A stretch of DNA of 64,000 nucleotides from CALFVT01 sp039989855 (GTDB taxonomy: Bacteria; Pseudomonadota; Alphaproteobacteria; Caulobacterales; Maricaulaceae), in the NCBI GenBank assembly GCA_039989855.1, contig JBDXGZ010000002.1, positions 1 through 64,000 on the forward strand, read 5' to 3'. Positions 34,869 through 43,898 of the stretch are shown in pieces. Both the position numbers and the translations under genes were made by a program. Under the pieces are notes generated by a model. That model saw only the letters and a list, made by a program, of their open reading frames with translations. It did no database searches and was not told where the DNA came from. Within the stretch, counting starts at the first letter, position 1. Every line of letters starts with the position of its first letter.

Positions 34869-35255
34869 ATGTCGATTTTTAAAATATTCCGTACGGATGA
34901 ATGGCAGGACTTTAGCCAAGCCCATATTTTCACAGGCAGCGCCGATGATGTGCGCGATGGGTTCATTCACTTTTCAAGCGAAGAGACCTTGGCTGGTACT
35001 TTGGCGAAATATTTTAAAGATGACGCTGAGATTGTTATTGCACAGGTGGATAATCCAAAGTGGTCTGATCATTTGAGATGGGAACTATCACGCGGCGGGG
35101 CCAGTTTCCCCCATTTATATACGGCTTTATATCTGGATGATGTTATCGGTCACTGGACCCTTGAAAAAGCGGGTGAACAGACCAGTGATCAAGCGTGGGA
35201 TTTGTCGGTGATTGCGGCTGCGTGCAAGATCACCTTTGCACCTTCGGATGTTTAA
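34869..35255 (+). CDS. DUF952-family protein
   Basis: 128 residues. Start at 34869 (MSIFKIFRTDEWQDF) fits the family; the frame runs 27 codons further upstream without support. DUF952 signatures: DGFIHFSSEETLAGTLAKYF and LRWELSRGGASFPHLYTAL. Members are small cytosolic enzymes or binding proteins of unknown role, often near pyrD in alphaproteobacteria as here (pyrD follows 79 bases downstream on the same strand). Confidence 0.88.
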   Translation: MSIFKIFRTDEWQDFSQAHIFTGSADDVRDGFIHFSSEETLAGTLAKYFKDDAEIVIAQVDNPKWSDHLRWELSRGGASFPHLYTALYLDDVIGHWTLEKAGEQTSDQAWDLSVIAAACKITFAPSDV

Positions 35256-35334
35256 GGCTAAAGCGCTCGTGTAAACCCTATTGGCCCCACACGATTGCAG
35301 ATGCACGATCACAGGCCGCAAGTAAGAGACGATC

Positions 35335-36393
35335 ATGAGTTCTATATATAAATTTGCGACAGCGGCTATGCGCACACTCCCTGCTGAGGCGGCGCACAAT
35401 GCTACTCTGAAAGCATTACGCGCAGGCTTAGGCCCTACAGCGTCTCTGAACAATGACGCTGCCCTGTCTATGGAGGTCGGTGGCCTGTCTTTACCCAACC
35501 CTGTTGGCTTGGCGCCAGGCTTTGATAAAAACGCTGAAGTCGCGACTGCGATGCTCAAAGCTGGCTTTGGGTTTGTGGAATGTGGAACTGTGACGCCAAG
35601 ACCGCAAGTGGGTAATCCGAAACCGCGCCTGTTTCGCCTGACAGAGGACAAGGCTGTGATTAACCGCATGGGGTTCAATAATAAAGGATTGGATGTTTTT
35701 GAGCGGCGCTTGAAAGACCGCAAAGGTGAGGCCGGGATTGTTGGCGCTAATCTGGGGGCCAATAAGGATAGTACTGACCGCGTCAAAGATTACGTCACGG
35801 GCCTGAACCGTCTATGGGATCATGCGGATTATTTTACGATTAACATTAGCTCTCCGAATACGCCCGGTCTTCGTGATTTGCAGGGCGAAACCGCTTTGGA
35901 TGAGCTTTTGGGCCGTCTCCAAGAGGCTCGCGTCTTACTTACTAAAGAGCAGGCGAGTAAGCCAATGTTCTTGAAGGTCGCGCCTGATTTGGACTTTTCC
36001 CAAGTAGAGCGCGTTGTCGCGCAATCACGGGCTTACGGTATGAACGCGATCATTGTTTCAAACACGACGATTGAACGGCCTGCGAGCTTAAAGAGCGCTC
36101 ACGCATCTGAGGGCGGCGGCTTGTCTGGAAAACCTTTGTTTGAGCGCTCGACAGAGATACTAAAAGAATTTGTAGCGGCGGCGAATGGGAGGATAGATCT
36201 AATCGGCGTTGGCGGCATTAGCTCGGGCGAAGAAGCTTATCTGAAAATTAGGGCAGGAGCGAAGGCCGTGCAGCTTTATTCTGCGCTGGTTTACGCGGGC
36301 CCTAGCCTAGTCATTGATATTCGCAAAGACATGCTCGCACGCCTTAAAGCTGACGGGTTTAAAACACTCGAAGAGGCGGTGGGTACGCTTTAG
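35335..36393 (+). CDS. pyrD: Dihydroorotate dehydrogenase (quinone), class 2
   Basis: 352 residues, membrane-associated class 2 enzyme that oxidises dihydroorotate to orotate with ubiquinone in pyrimidine synthesis. Signatures: LPNPVGLAPGFDKNAE, FGFVECGTVTPRPQVGNPKP, FTINISSPNTPGLRDLQ (catalytic Ser), and the FMN phosphate site LIGVGGISSGEEAY and KAVQLYSALVYAGP. The N-terminal helical extension of class 2 enzymes is present. Likely co-transcribed with the DUF952 gene. Confidence 0.96.
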   Translation: MSSIYKFATAAMRTLPAEAAHNATLKALRAGLGPTASLNNDAALSMEVGGLSLPNPVGLAPGFDKNAEVATAMLKAGFGFVECGTVTPRPQVGNPKPRLFRLTEDKAVINRMGFNNKGLDVFERRLKDRKGEAGIVGANLGANKDSTDRVKDYVTGLNRLWDHADYFTINISSPNTPGLRDLQGETALDELLGRLQEARVLLTKEQASKPMFLKVAPDLDFSQVERVVAQSRAYGMNAIIVSNTTIERPASLKSAHASEGGGLSGKPLFERSTEILKEFVAAANGRIDLIGVGGISSGEEAYLKIRAGAKAVQLYSALVYAGPSLVIDIRKDMLARLKADGFKTLEEAVGTL

Positions 36394-36406
36394 GATACCA
36401 ATTGCT

Positions 36407-37747
36407 TTAGGATAAATGCGCCTCAGTTTTCCGCCTGACATGGGGGTAGGCGACAATCATCGTCATCCACCGCGCTATGTAATATATTAAAAAGGTTATC
36501 CATATTCCACTGGGGCCTAGCTTTGGCGCGAGTAAATGATAGGCACCGAGATAAATAATAATAGCGGCGATGCCGCTATTTCGCATGGCGGCTGTTTGGG
36601 TTGTTCCTATGAAGATACCGTCCAGCTGATAGGCGGCAAACCCAACAATCGGCACGAGGGCGCAATATATAAGATATGTATTGGCGCTGGCGCGTACGGC
36701 TGCGTCTGGCGTCAACAGGTTTACCGCGAGGGGGCCGAGCATCAAGATGACGGCAGAACAAATAAGGGCAAAGATAAAGGAAAACTCACTGGTCAGCCGC
36801 ACGGCGCGGTCAAAGGCCGTTTTGTTTTTGGCGCCAAATGCTGCGCCTACAGTCGCTTCGGCGGTATGGGCAAAGCCATCGAGTATAAGGGCAATGACAG
36901 TAATAAATTGCAGCAATATATGGTAACCTGCGAGAAAGGTTTCGCCCTCACTCGCGGCGGCATTGCCGAAGAAACTAAAGCCAATGGTTAAACAAATTGT
37001 GCGGATGAAAATATTGATATTATTGACGCCAAGTTTTCGGATGTCCTCCCACGCTAAAAGTATTTTGCGTGTCAAAATTTCCTTATAAAGTCCGCCGCGT
37101 GTTTTGATCTCGCGGCTTGCGAGCATAAGTCCTGCGGTAAGTCCCGCCCAATCTGCGATGGCAGTGGCAATGCCGACGCCGAAAATACCCCATCCAAAAA
37201 TAATAACAAAAAGCGGCGATAAGATGATGTTGACGATGTTTAACCATATTTGCATGGTGAGTGCGCGACCAGACTTTCCCAAACCAATAAACCATCCCAT
37301 TAAGGCGGTTCCACCGAGAAAGGCAGGAAGTCCCCAGAGACGCGCTTGGATATATTCACGCGCCGCGGCTTCGATGGGGGCATTGGCTGTGAAGATGTTA
37401 AACAGGAGTTTTAAGAGCAACAGCTGCGCGGCGAAAATAATCAAGCCAATAATAAGAGCGAGCGGGACGGCGCGAAACAAATGTGCTTGTACGTCGCGTT
37501 GATGGTTTTGGCCCTCAGATTGGGCAACCAATCCCGCCGTGCTCATTCGCAGAAAACCAAAGCCCCAATAAAAAATCGCATAGATCACTGCGCCGAGGCC
37601 TATCCCCGCGAGGGCGGCCGTCGTGCTGTAATGGGCGATAACAAGCGTATCAACGAAACCGACCATCGGTGTTGCGGCATTAGCGAGCATAACTGGCCAG
37701 CTCATAGCAAAGACCTGCCGTCGGGTTAGAGCGCCGCGTGATGTCAT
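36407..37747 (-). CDS. MATE-family efflux transporter (DinF-like)
   Basis: 446 residues with about 12 membrane segments in two symmetrical halves (MSWPVMLANAATPMVGFVDT at the start; NIFIRTICLTIGFSFFGNAAA and ALILDGFAHTAEATVGAAFG in the second half). The latter, with GFAHTAEATVGAAFG, is a DinF-type MATE signature. It likely exports cationic toxic compounds by Na+ or H+ antiport. Convergent with pyrD, 13 bp apart. Confidence 0.92.
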   Translation of the reverse strand: MTSRGALTRRQVFAMSWPVMLANAATPMVGFVDTLVIAHYSTTAALAGIGLGAVIYAIFYWGFGFLRMSTAGLVAQSEGQNHQRDVQAHLFRAVPLALIIGLIIFAAQLLLLKLLFNIFTANAPIEAAAREYIQARLWGLPAFLGGTALMGWFIGLGKSGRALTMQIWLNIVNIILSPLFVIIFGWGIFGVGIATAIADWAGLTAGLMLASREIKTRGGLYKEILTRKILLAWEDIRKLGVNNINIFIRTICLTIGFSFFGNAAASEGETFLAGYHILLQFITVIALILDGFAHTAEATVGAAFGAKNKTAFDRAVRLTSEFSFIFALICSAVILMLGPLAVNLLTPDAAVRASANTYLIYCALVPIVGFAAYQLDGIFIGTTQTAAMRNSGIAAIIIYLGAYHLLAPKLGPSGIWITFLIYYIARWMTMIVAYPHVRRKTEAHLS

Positions 37748-37827
37748 GGGCTTTGTGATGTTGTAGCTTGAGCCATGTTAGCGGCTATAAGTTTAATAAA
37801 TGCACGCCGCAATGGGCGCGTGACGAT

Positions 37828-38244
37828 TTATTTCTTTTGCACCAAAAAATGACCATGTAGGGCGGCGATAGGAAGATCGGGTCTTTCTTGCCACACATCG
37901 ACATTGACGTTGACAATACGGCGGCCGTGGCGCGTTATTTTAGCCTTAGCATAACAGTCGAGTGGTTTGCCGCGGCGGAGATAATCAATATTAATCCCAA
38001 CGGTCTTGGGCAGCCCTTCTTCGGGGTGAGCCAAAAGAATTTGCGCAACTGCTGTAATCTCCATGAAGCCACCTATGACACCACCGTGTAGGGCTGGTAG
38101 CGCTGGGTTTCCGATATTGCTCTCTTTATAGGGCATTATCAGGGTAAAATCATCGCCCATGAAAAGCGGCTTCACACCTAAAACTGCGGCGTAAGGAATT
38201 TGCTTCAAACCTGTGATCAGGCGGTCTTTGTTAGAGAGGCTCAT
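37828..38244 (-). CDS. PaaI-type hotdog thioesterase
   Basis: 138 residues, single hotdog domain: ALPALHGGVIGGFMEITA with the HGG motif, PKTVGINIDYLRRGKP, and VNVNVDVWQERPDLPIAALHG. Likely hydrolyses acyl-CoA or aryl-CoA thioesters. Its start overlaps the stop of the upstream paralogous thioesterase by 4 bp, so the two are coupled and may form a hetero-oligomer. Confidence 0.88.
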   Translation of the reverse strand: MSLSNKDRLITGLKQIPYAAVLGVKPLFMGDDFTLIMPYKESNIGNPALPALHGGVIGGFMEITAVAQILLAHPEEGLPKTVGINIDYLRRGKPLDCYAKAKITRHGRRIVNVNVDVWQERPDLPIAALHGHFLVQKK

Positions 38245-38714
38245 GAGGAGCTCTCCGTTTGTTGCGCAAAAATATTTGAGCCTTTGGGCGCACTCATAAA
38301 TGTCGCTTGGCTAATGGAGATCGGGTCTTCATCGTCCCCGTCATGAGCCACACCGCGAATGAAGGCGATATCACGCGTGACCTTATAACAGGCGGCCTGC
38401 CCAATAATGGTTTTCCCTGGTTCGGCAGCCCGCATATAATCAATAGATAGATTAAGGGTCACAACAGGGCATATAGGATCAAAGGCACTCACCGCCGCGA
38501 GACCCGAGGCCTGGTCGAGCAGTGTTGTAACTGCGCCGCCGTGTATGACGCGTGTTTTTGGATGACCGCTTAATTTATGAGAATAGGGCAGCCGCAAGGT
38601 GGCTCGTCCTATATCAATAGAGACAAATTCAAGTCCAAGCTCGACACAATGCGGTGTGCCGGAAACAAATTTCGGCCCTAAGTCCCATAAAAATTCTAAA
38701 GCGCCTTCGGCCAT
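38241..38714 (-). CDS. PaaI-type hotdog thioesterase, second copy
   Basis: 157 residues, single hotdog domain: TRVIHGGAVTTLLDQASGLAAV (HGG plus Asp), CPVVTLNLSIDYMRAAEPGK, and IAFIRGVAHDGDDEDPI. First of the thioesterase pair. Paralogous to the downstream 138-residue gene but only loosely similar, suggesting an old duplication. Substrate unknown; possibly acyl-CoA turnover related to the catabolic genes elsewhere in the window. Confidence 0.88.
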   Translation of the reverse strand: MAEGALEFLWDLGPKFVSGTPHCVELGLEFVSIDIGRATLRLPYSHKLSGHPKTRVIHGGAVTTLLDQASGLAAVSAFDPICPVVTLNLSIDYMRAAEPGKTIIGQAACYKVTRDIAFIRGVAHDGDDEDPISISQATFMSAPKGSNIFAQQTESSS

Positions 38715-38739
38715 TTATTTTCCCAGAGTGAGTGATGAA

Positions 38740-39207
38740 TTATAAGTCTCGCCCCATAAAGCGTGAATCCATCGGATTGTCGTAATAACGTTGAATATCT
38801 TTAAAGCCGAAGGCTTCATAGATAGCATTTGCATGAACGAGCCCGTGGTCCGTATCAAGATAAATTTTTGTATAGTGCCTATTTTTTGCATCATCTAAAC
38901 ATAATTTAATCAGGGCGTGACCAAAGCCTTTCCCGCGGGCGGTAGGTTGACAATAAAGGCGCTTAAGTTCGCATATAGATCCGCGAAATGGTTTTAATCC
39001 GCAAGCGGCAACAGGGGTGCCGTTTATTTTGGCCACATAAAGTGCATCGTAAAAGGCGGGGAAGGTCGTAAACTCTTCATCGGTTTTTTGAAACTCAAGA
39101 CCCTGCCCAAGATAGCCTTCAACAAATTTGAGGTATTCTAAGAATAGCTGTTTAACAGCCTCGATGTCCTCAGGAGTAGTGGCTGTTTCAATCGTAACCT
39201 TCGACAT
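38740..39207 (-). CDS. GNAT-family N-acetyltransferase
   Basis: 155 residues with the GNAT fold: VAACGLKPFRGSICELKRLY (beta4), the acetyl-CoA loop CQPTARGKGFGHALIKL, and YLDTDHGLVHANAIYEAFGF. Substrate not assignable. It precedes the thioesterase pair on the same strand with a 25-bp gap. Confidence 0.88.
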   Translation of the reverse strand: MSKVTIETATTPEDIEAVKQLFLEYLKFVEGYLGQGLEFQKTDEEFTTFPAFYDALYVAKINGTPVAACGLKPFRGSICELKRLYCQPTARGKGFGHALIKLCLDDAKNRHYTKIYLDTDHGLVHANAIYEAFGFKDIQRYYDNPMDSRFMGRDL

Positions 39208-39230
39208 GTTGTTCTCTTATCATGGCCCAT

Positions 39231-39262
39231 AAAAAAAGCAGCGTCTTATGAACACTGCTTTA
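39231..39262 (-). terminator. Terminator of the MscS operon
   Basis: On the minus strand AAGCAG(T)GT ... AC(G)CTGCTT forms a stem followed by seven T residues, 23 bases after the stop of the downstream mscS gene. Confidence 0.8.
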
Positions 39263-39282
39263 AGTGTGTAATGATATTTGGC

Positions 39283-40161
39283 TTAGCCGTCTAGTTCGAC
39301 ACTATGTGGATACGGAATTGTAATGCCCTTTTTGTCAAAGGCTTCTTTGATTGATTTTTTCAAATCGAACATGACGTCCCAATAATGATCTGGATGACAC
39401 CATACGCGGCTTTGAATATCAACGGAGCTTTCGTTCAGCGTAACAACTTTCGCCCAAGGGCCATGCGGTTCTGACAGGACGTTCGGGTGCTTAGCGGCGA
39501 CGTCATTAATGATCTTAATCGCCTTATCAATATCGTCATCATAGTGAATGCCGTAATCTACGTCTACGCGGCGTAGGCCAAGGGATGTGAAGTTCTTGAT
39601 GGTTGATCCCCACGCTTCACCGTTGGCGATAATGACTTTGACATTATCAACCGTAGCAAGGTTGGTTGTGAAAATATTGACATCATCAACAACACCTTCT
39701 TGACCTGTAACTTCAACATAATCGCCGAGCTTGTAAGGACGGAAGAGCATCAACATCACACCAGCGGCGACATTGCCGAGTGTCCCTTGAAGTGCGAGGC
39801 CAATGGCCAATGTGGCCGCACCTAAAATGGCAACAAATGATGTCGCTTCAACGCCGACTGTTCCGATAGCTGTAATTAGGACAATGGCTTTTAGCGCATA
39901 GCCTACAATCGAAGATAAGAAGTTCGCGAGGGTTTCATCAATATTCGGACTCTTCTGAAAAACTTTCTTTGCGATTTGGGTGATTTTTTTAGCGATCATA
40001 AATCCGATGATAAGAACGACTATGGCTCCAGCTACTTTCACGGCTATGTTTACGCCGTCTGTTGTCGCCCAATTTATAAGCCCTGTGACTGCGCCGCTGG
40101 CTTCGCCAAGTTTATCAGCGGCCTCTGCCGCCACGTTTGCAGCTGTATCTTGTGGTGCCAT
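39283..40161 (-). CDS. MscS-family mechanosensitive channel (second of pair)
   Basis: 292 residues from the ATG at 40161, which has GGAGG seven bases upstream; the ATG at 40176 sits inside that SD. Three membrane segments at about 30-120, the third being the pore helix with ATLAIGLALQGTLGNVAAGVM, then the MscS beta domain (FRPYKLGDYVEVTGQEGVVDDV) and a C-terminal cytosolic cage. It releases small solutes on osmotic downshock. 18 bp after a paralogous mscS gene. Confidence 0.92.
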   Translation of the reverse strand: MAPQDTAANVAAEAADKLGEASGAVTGLINWATTDGVNIAVKVAGAIVVLIIGFMIAKKITQIAKKVFQKSPNIDETLANFLSSIVGYALKAIVLITAIGTVGVEATSFVAILGAATLAIGLALQGTLGNVAAGVMLMLFRPYKLGDYVEVTGQEGVVDDVNIFTTNLATVDNVKVIIANGEAWGSTIKNFTSLGLRRVDVDYGIHYDDDIDKAIKIINDVAAKHPNVLSEPHGPWAKVVTLNESSVDIQSRVWCHPDHYWDVMFDLKKSIKEAFDKKGITIPYPHSVELDG

Positions 40162-40179
40162 AACGGTTTCCTCCAATTT

Positions 40180-41043
40180 CTAAGATTTTTTTTCACGTAG
40201 AGCTTTGAGGCGCGCATTGCGGTCTCGGCCCTTTGATGATTTGACTTTTTGTTTGATTTTTACTTCATGCGGGTAAGGGATGCCAATACCAGCGCTATCA
40301 AGCGCCTGTTTGATAGGTTGCGAGATTTCTGTACTTAGGGCTTTATAATCGCTATGATTACACCAAACGCGTAGTTGAATGTCGACGGAGCTATCGCCGA
40401 GATTGACAACTTTGGCCCACGGCGCAGGGGTTGCGTGGACGCGGGGGTTAGTTTGAGCCGCTTGGGTGATGGTTTTAATGGCCGCGTCAATGCTCGCATC
40501 ATAATCCACACCGATATTAAGGTCGAGACGGCGGGCGTCGAAGCCATTATTATTGCGAATAGTTCCGCCCCATATTTTACCATTCGAGATAATGATGGCA
40601 GAATTATCAGCTGTTTTTAAGCGTGTTGCCGTCAACTCAATGGCTGAAACAACACCTTTTGTTCCGCCGGCTTCAATTTCATCTCCAATTTTAAAGGGAC
40701 GGAATATCATGAGCATGACACCCGCGGCGAGGTTACCAAGTGCACCCTGCATAACGAAGGCTAAGGCTGTACCAGATGCGAGGATTAGGCCTATGACGGG
40801 TGTCGTATCAATACCCAATATTCCTAAAACCACCATAATGACGGCAATCAAAAGAACATATTTTACGAGACTAGCAAAAAAGCGTGAGAGAGACGGGTCT
40901 GAATTAGGCGCGCGGTTTAAGCCGACTTCGACGCCAACTGCCACTTTATTGGCAATCATGCGGCCAATAAGAAAAACAACGAAAGCTATGAGGGCAGGTA
41001 AGGCATACTTACCGACAAGGTCAATGATTTGCGTCGCGTCCAT
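40180..41043 (-). CDS. MscS-family mechanosensitive channel (first of pair)
   Basis: 287 residues from the ATG at 41043 (MDATQIIDLVGKYALPAL), with a GGGGGA SD; a longer frame begins at 41073. Same architecture as the downstream paralogue: pore helix SGTALAFVMQGALGNLAAGVM, beta domain FRPFKIGDEIEAGGTKGVV. The C-terminus has an added Lys/Arg-rich tail (KQKVKSSKGRDRNARLKAL). The pair could give two channel sizes or mixed heptamers. Confidence 0.92.
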   Translation of the reverse strand: MDATQIIDLVGKYALPALIAFVVFLIGRMIANKVAVGVEVGLNRAPNSDPSLSRFFASLVKYVLLIAVIMVVLGILGIDTTPVIGLILASGTALAFVMQGALGNLAAGVMLMIFRPFKIGDEIEAGGTKGVVSAIELTATRLKTADNSAIIISNGKIWGGTIRNNNGFDARRLDLNIGVDYDASIDAAIKTITQAAQTNPRVHATPAPWAKVVNLGDSSVDIQLRVWCNHSDYKALSTEISQPIKQALDSAGIGIPYPHEVKIKQKVKSSKGRDRNARLKALREKKS

Positions 41044-41138
41044 TATGTGTTCCCCCAGTAAGTTCGACATCATAGATTGATTATTGATGATTAACGGTAG
41101 ATGAATGAAGTTGGGAAAGATAGAATTCCAAGTGGTGG

Positions 41139-43643
41139 TTAGACCCCAGCCGCCAATTCAAGTTGATTTACAAGGCTTGCGTTAACACGTCCTGTTTCAG
41201 GGAGACCATTGGCTTTCTCAAAGGCAATAATAGCGCTTCGTGTTTTCGTGCCAATGGTTCCATCTGCTTCACCAACGCTATATCCAAGATTATTGAGCAA
41301 GGCTTGGACGTCAGCAATTTGAGTGTTTCCGGTCTTTGCATCGGCCGCGCGCCAAGGCATATCTTCAAAAACACCATTTGCTTTTTCGTCGATTTCAACA
41401 GGTTTAAATCCTGCGACACGTGTTTGTGCTGAATTGATTTCCACATCTGATAAGGTTTGATTGAGAGCGGCGACACGACGGTTGGCCTCTGTGTCACCTT
41501 GTGCGCTAGCTATGTTATACCAAACATAAGCTTCGACGAGGTTTTTTGTCACCCCAAACCCAAATTCATATAGGTAACCAATATTATACTGGGAATCGAC
41601 GACGCCGCGTTCGGCGGCTTTTTCGAACCATTTTGCTGCGAGGCTAAGGTCTTGTTCAACACCCCCAGCCCCGTTTGCATGAAAATTAGCGAGGTCATGC
41701 ATAGCAATACGGTTACCGTTTTGAGCGGCTTTCTCGATAAGGGTTCTGGCTGTTTGAAGGTCGCGTGTAACGCCAGTTCCTGTTTCATAGAGCTTGGCTA
41801 ATCGGTATTGCGCTACGGCTTGTCCTTTGTTGGCGGAGGCTCGCAGTAAAGATAAAGCTTCTTGCGTATCACCCGTTTGTAATTTGATGAGTCCAAGCTG
41901 ATATTCTGCGATAGGATTACCATCATTTGCGGCAGTTTCGAGCAATGATTTTGCGTCAGCTGTTTGGCTAATTGATGAATTTACATCATTAGCGTAATCG
42001 CCAATGGGCTCCAGAGTTTGGACGCTAGACGTTATAGCCGCAGAACCGTCGGCGTTTGCCGCTGTTGGGGCGCTCAATGGGCTTTCAACAAAAACGTTTT
42101 CTGGCAAATCGTTTGACGTTGGTGAACTGCCTCTAATTTTACCCATAGCGTAATATCCAACGCCTAAAACGGCTACGCCAAGGACCGCAGCGCGGAGATT
42201 GCTAGGGGTGAAGATATTGCCGCGTTTTGCGGCCTTTTTTGACATTTCAACTGGTGTACCCGGACGGGATTGCTCCATCGTCATATTAGATTCAGCGTAA
42301 GCCGGGTTTGCATAAGGCATATCATATGAACCCGTTTCATATGCTCCCGTTTCTGACGCGTCAAAACTTGACTCACTATTGTAAGGTGCTGGGGCATTAT
42401 GCTGCTCATAATTTTGCGGCATTACCTTGTTGAGTTGACCGTAAGGGTTGGGGTCAAAGACCTCTAATGGCTGAGCTTGATGATGATCGTTTGGAAAAGC
42501 ATCAACAACATTATTATAACCGGTCGGCTCGGTCACATAAGGGTTTGCAACGGCTGGTGCTGTACTGAAGTTGGCGCTGCTCTCAGTAAAGGGAATTGGG
42601 CCTTCAGTAAAAGTAGTTGTAGCTTCTGCAGCGGGAATTGGAGCGTCTAACCGTTGCTCTTGGAAAGGTATAACGGGTTCTTCGGTATTTTCTGCGTGAT
42701 TGATATGGGTCGGCATAGGTTCGAGGTCAATCTCGGACACGTGCGGTGTAAAGGCGTCCTCTACTAATGCTGAACCTGCTTTAGAGGGCGTGGCTGAATT
42801 GGGAGAAAACCCATATTCAAGAGTCTCTAGTCGCGTTCTCAAGTCATCTAGGCCGCGTGCAAGCTCTTGTTTAGCTATTTCGTGCGTCTCTTTTAGGGAT
42901 TCAATGTTTCGGTCGACCTGATCACGGTGATCGTTAAAATTTTGTTGCGATTCTAGCGCAATATCTGAAACTTTAGCTTTAAGAGTCCGGGCTTGTTCTT
43001 CACGGGCGTCTTTAGCATGCTCCGCAAAAACAGATATCTTATTACCCATATCCTTTAAAGCCATGGACGTATCATTTTCAATGGTTTTAAGATGCGCTTG
43101 TGTTGTTTCTAGAGCGTTACTATTGAATTCTATGGTCTTAAGGCAATTTGCAATATCTTGCTGAAGTGTCGTTTGCCGTGCATCCGTTGCAGCAAGAGCC
43201 GCTTGTCGGGATTTACGCTCAAGACTAAGGTTTTTGTCAACTTCGCGTGCGAGCTCGGAAACGTATTTTTTTAAGACATCAAGATTTTGAGCTTGTTCAG
43301 CCTCGGCTTGACGTAAACGGTTGTCAGCTTGATCAATCGCTGTCGCTAATGTGGTTATACGTGGGTCATCAAGGGCCATTTTCAGGTCGGTATTCACCGC
43401 CTTTTGAGTGTCACGTATAAGGCCGAGTAAATGAGTTTTTAAAGCACCAATTTGGAGGTCGATCTCTTTCTGGCGCGCCTCGCCTTCATGTTGAGACCCA
43501 TGTCTTTGCTGGGCTAAACTACGAAGGGCGGTCTCGAGTGCGGCAACATTTTGCTGAGTTGTTTTATCCGCAGCCTCTAGCCGCGTGACAATAGAGCTAA
43601 TGTCTCTACGTACAAATTTCAGCGTGTCGCGTGGTTTTGCCAT
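41139..43643 (-). CDS. PodJ-like polarity protein (coiled coil, Sel1 repeats, PG-binding)
   Basis: 834 residues. Residues 1-280 are a long cytosolic coiled coil; 290-480 a disordered Pro/Asn/Glu-rich linker; one membrane helix at about 493-515 (RAAVLGVAVLGVGYYAMG). The periplasmic part has four Sel1-like/TPR repeats (about 580-740, e.g. AVAQYRLAKLYETGTGVTRD and SQYNIGYLYEFGFGVTKN) and a C-terminal peptidoglycan-binding domain (VQALLNNLGYSVGEADGTIG, TRSAIIAFEKANGLPETG). This is the architecture of Caulobacter PodJ, a pole organiser. A CtrA-type box lies upstream. Function is inferred from architecture. Confidence 0.8.
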   Translation of the reverse strand: MAKPRDTLKFVRRDISSIVTRLEAADKTTQQNVAALETALRSLAQQRHGSQHEGEARQKEIDLQIGALKTHLLGLIRDTQKAVNTDLKMALDDPRITTLATAIDQADNRLRQAEAEQAQNLDVLKKYVSELAREVDKNLSLERKSRQAALAATDARQTTLQQDIANCLKTIEFNSNALETTQAHLKTIENDTSMALKDMGNKISVFAEHAKDAREEQARTLKAKVSDIALESQQNFNDHRDQVDRNIESLKETHEIAKQELARGLDDLRTRLETLEYGFSPNSATPSKAGSALVEDAFTPHVSEIDLEPMPTHINHAENTEEPVIPFQEQRLDAPIPAAEATTTFTEGPIPFTESSANFSTAPAVANPYVTEPTGYNNVVDAFPNDHHQAQPLEVFDPNPYGQLNKVMPQNYEQHNAPAPYNSESSFDASETGAYETGSYDMPYANPAYAESNMTMEQSRPGTPVEMSKKAAKRGNIFTPSNLRAAVLGVAVLGVGYYAMGKIRGSSPTSNDLPENVFVESPLSAPTAANADGSAAITSSVQTLEPIGDYANDVNSSISQTADAKSLLETAANDGNPIAEYQLGLIKLQTGDTQEALSLLRASANKGQAVAQYRLAKLYETGTGVTRDLQTARTLIEKAAQNGNRIAMHDLANFHANGAGGVEQDLSLAAKWFEKAAERGVVDSQYNIGYLYEFGFGVTKNLVEAYVWYNIASAQGDTEANRRVAALNQTLSDVEINSAQTRVAGFKPVEIDEKANGVFEDMPWRAADAKTGNTQIADVQALLNNLGYSVGEADGTIGTKTRSAIIAFEKANGLPETGRVNASLVNQLELAAGV

Positions 43644-43736
43644 TCTCTTTGACCCAGTCGCAATTAAGATAAAGCCTTTAAAATATTGTGTTAAAGGTAA
43701 ACCTTTTCACACCTATGCAAGAAAGCCGTGATTTGG

Positions 43737-43751
43737 TTAATGAGCCGTTAA
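43737..43751. promoter_or_regulatory. CtrA-type binding site upstream of the podJ-like gene
   Basis: TTAA-TGAGCCG-TTAA matches the CtrA consensus TTAA-N7-TTAA exactly, 94 bases upstream of the podJ-like start; another TTAA follows at 43756. CtrA is the cell-cycle master regulator in this group. The site also lies in the spacer shared with the MerR gene. Confidence 0.55.
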
Positions 43752-43863
43752 GACGTTAATACTTTTTCTATTTGGTGGCGTGTTTCTGCGATTTTCTTAA
43801 AGATACCTGCGAGTATCTGAAGATATGCTGCCATTTTTGAATGTTCATATCACAGAAATGTAA

Positions 43864-43881
43864 GTTGACGTTAACGTCAAC
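43864..43881. promoter_or_regulatory. 18-bp perfect palindrome, putative MerR operator
   Basis: GTTGACGTTAACGTCAAC is fully symmetric and ends 17 bases before the MerR start codon. It contains a TTGACG -35-like hexamer (43865-43870), with TATAAA at 43886-43891. LiuR-type MerR regulators bind palindromes with TTTACGT/ACGTAAA arms; this site resembles that. The -10 lies only seven bases before the ATG, so the mRNA may be leaderless. Confidence 0.65.
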
Positions 43882-43898
43882 GTTATATAAAAAAAATT

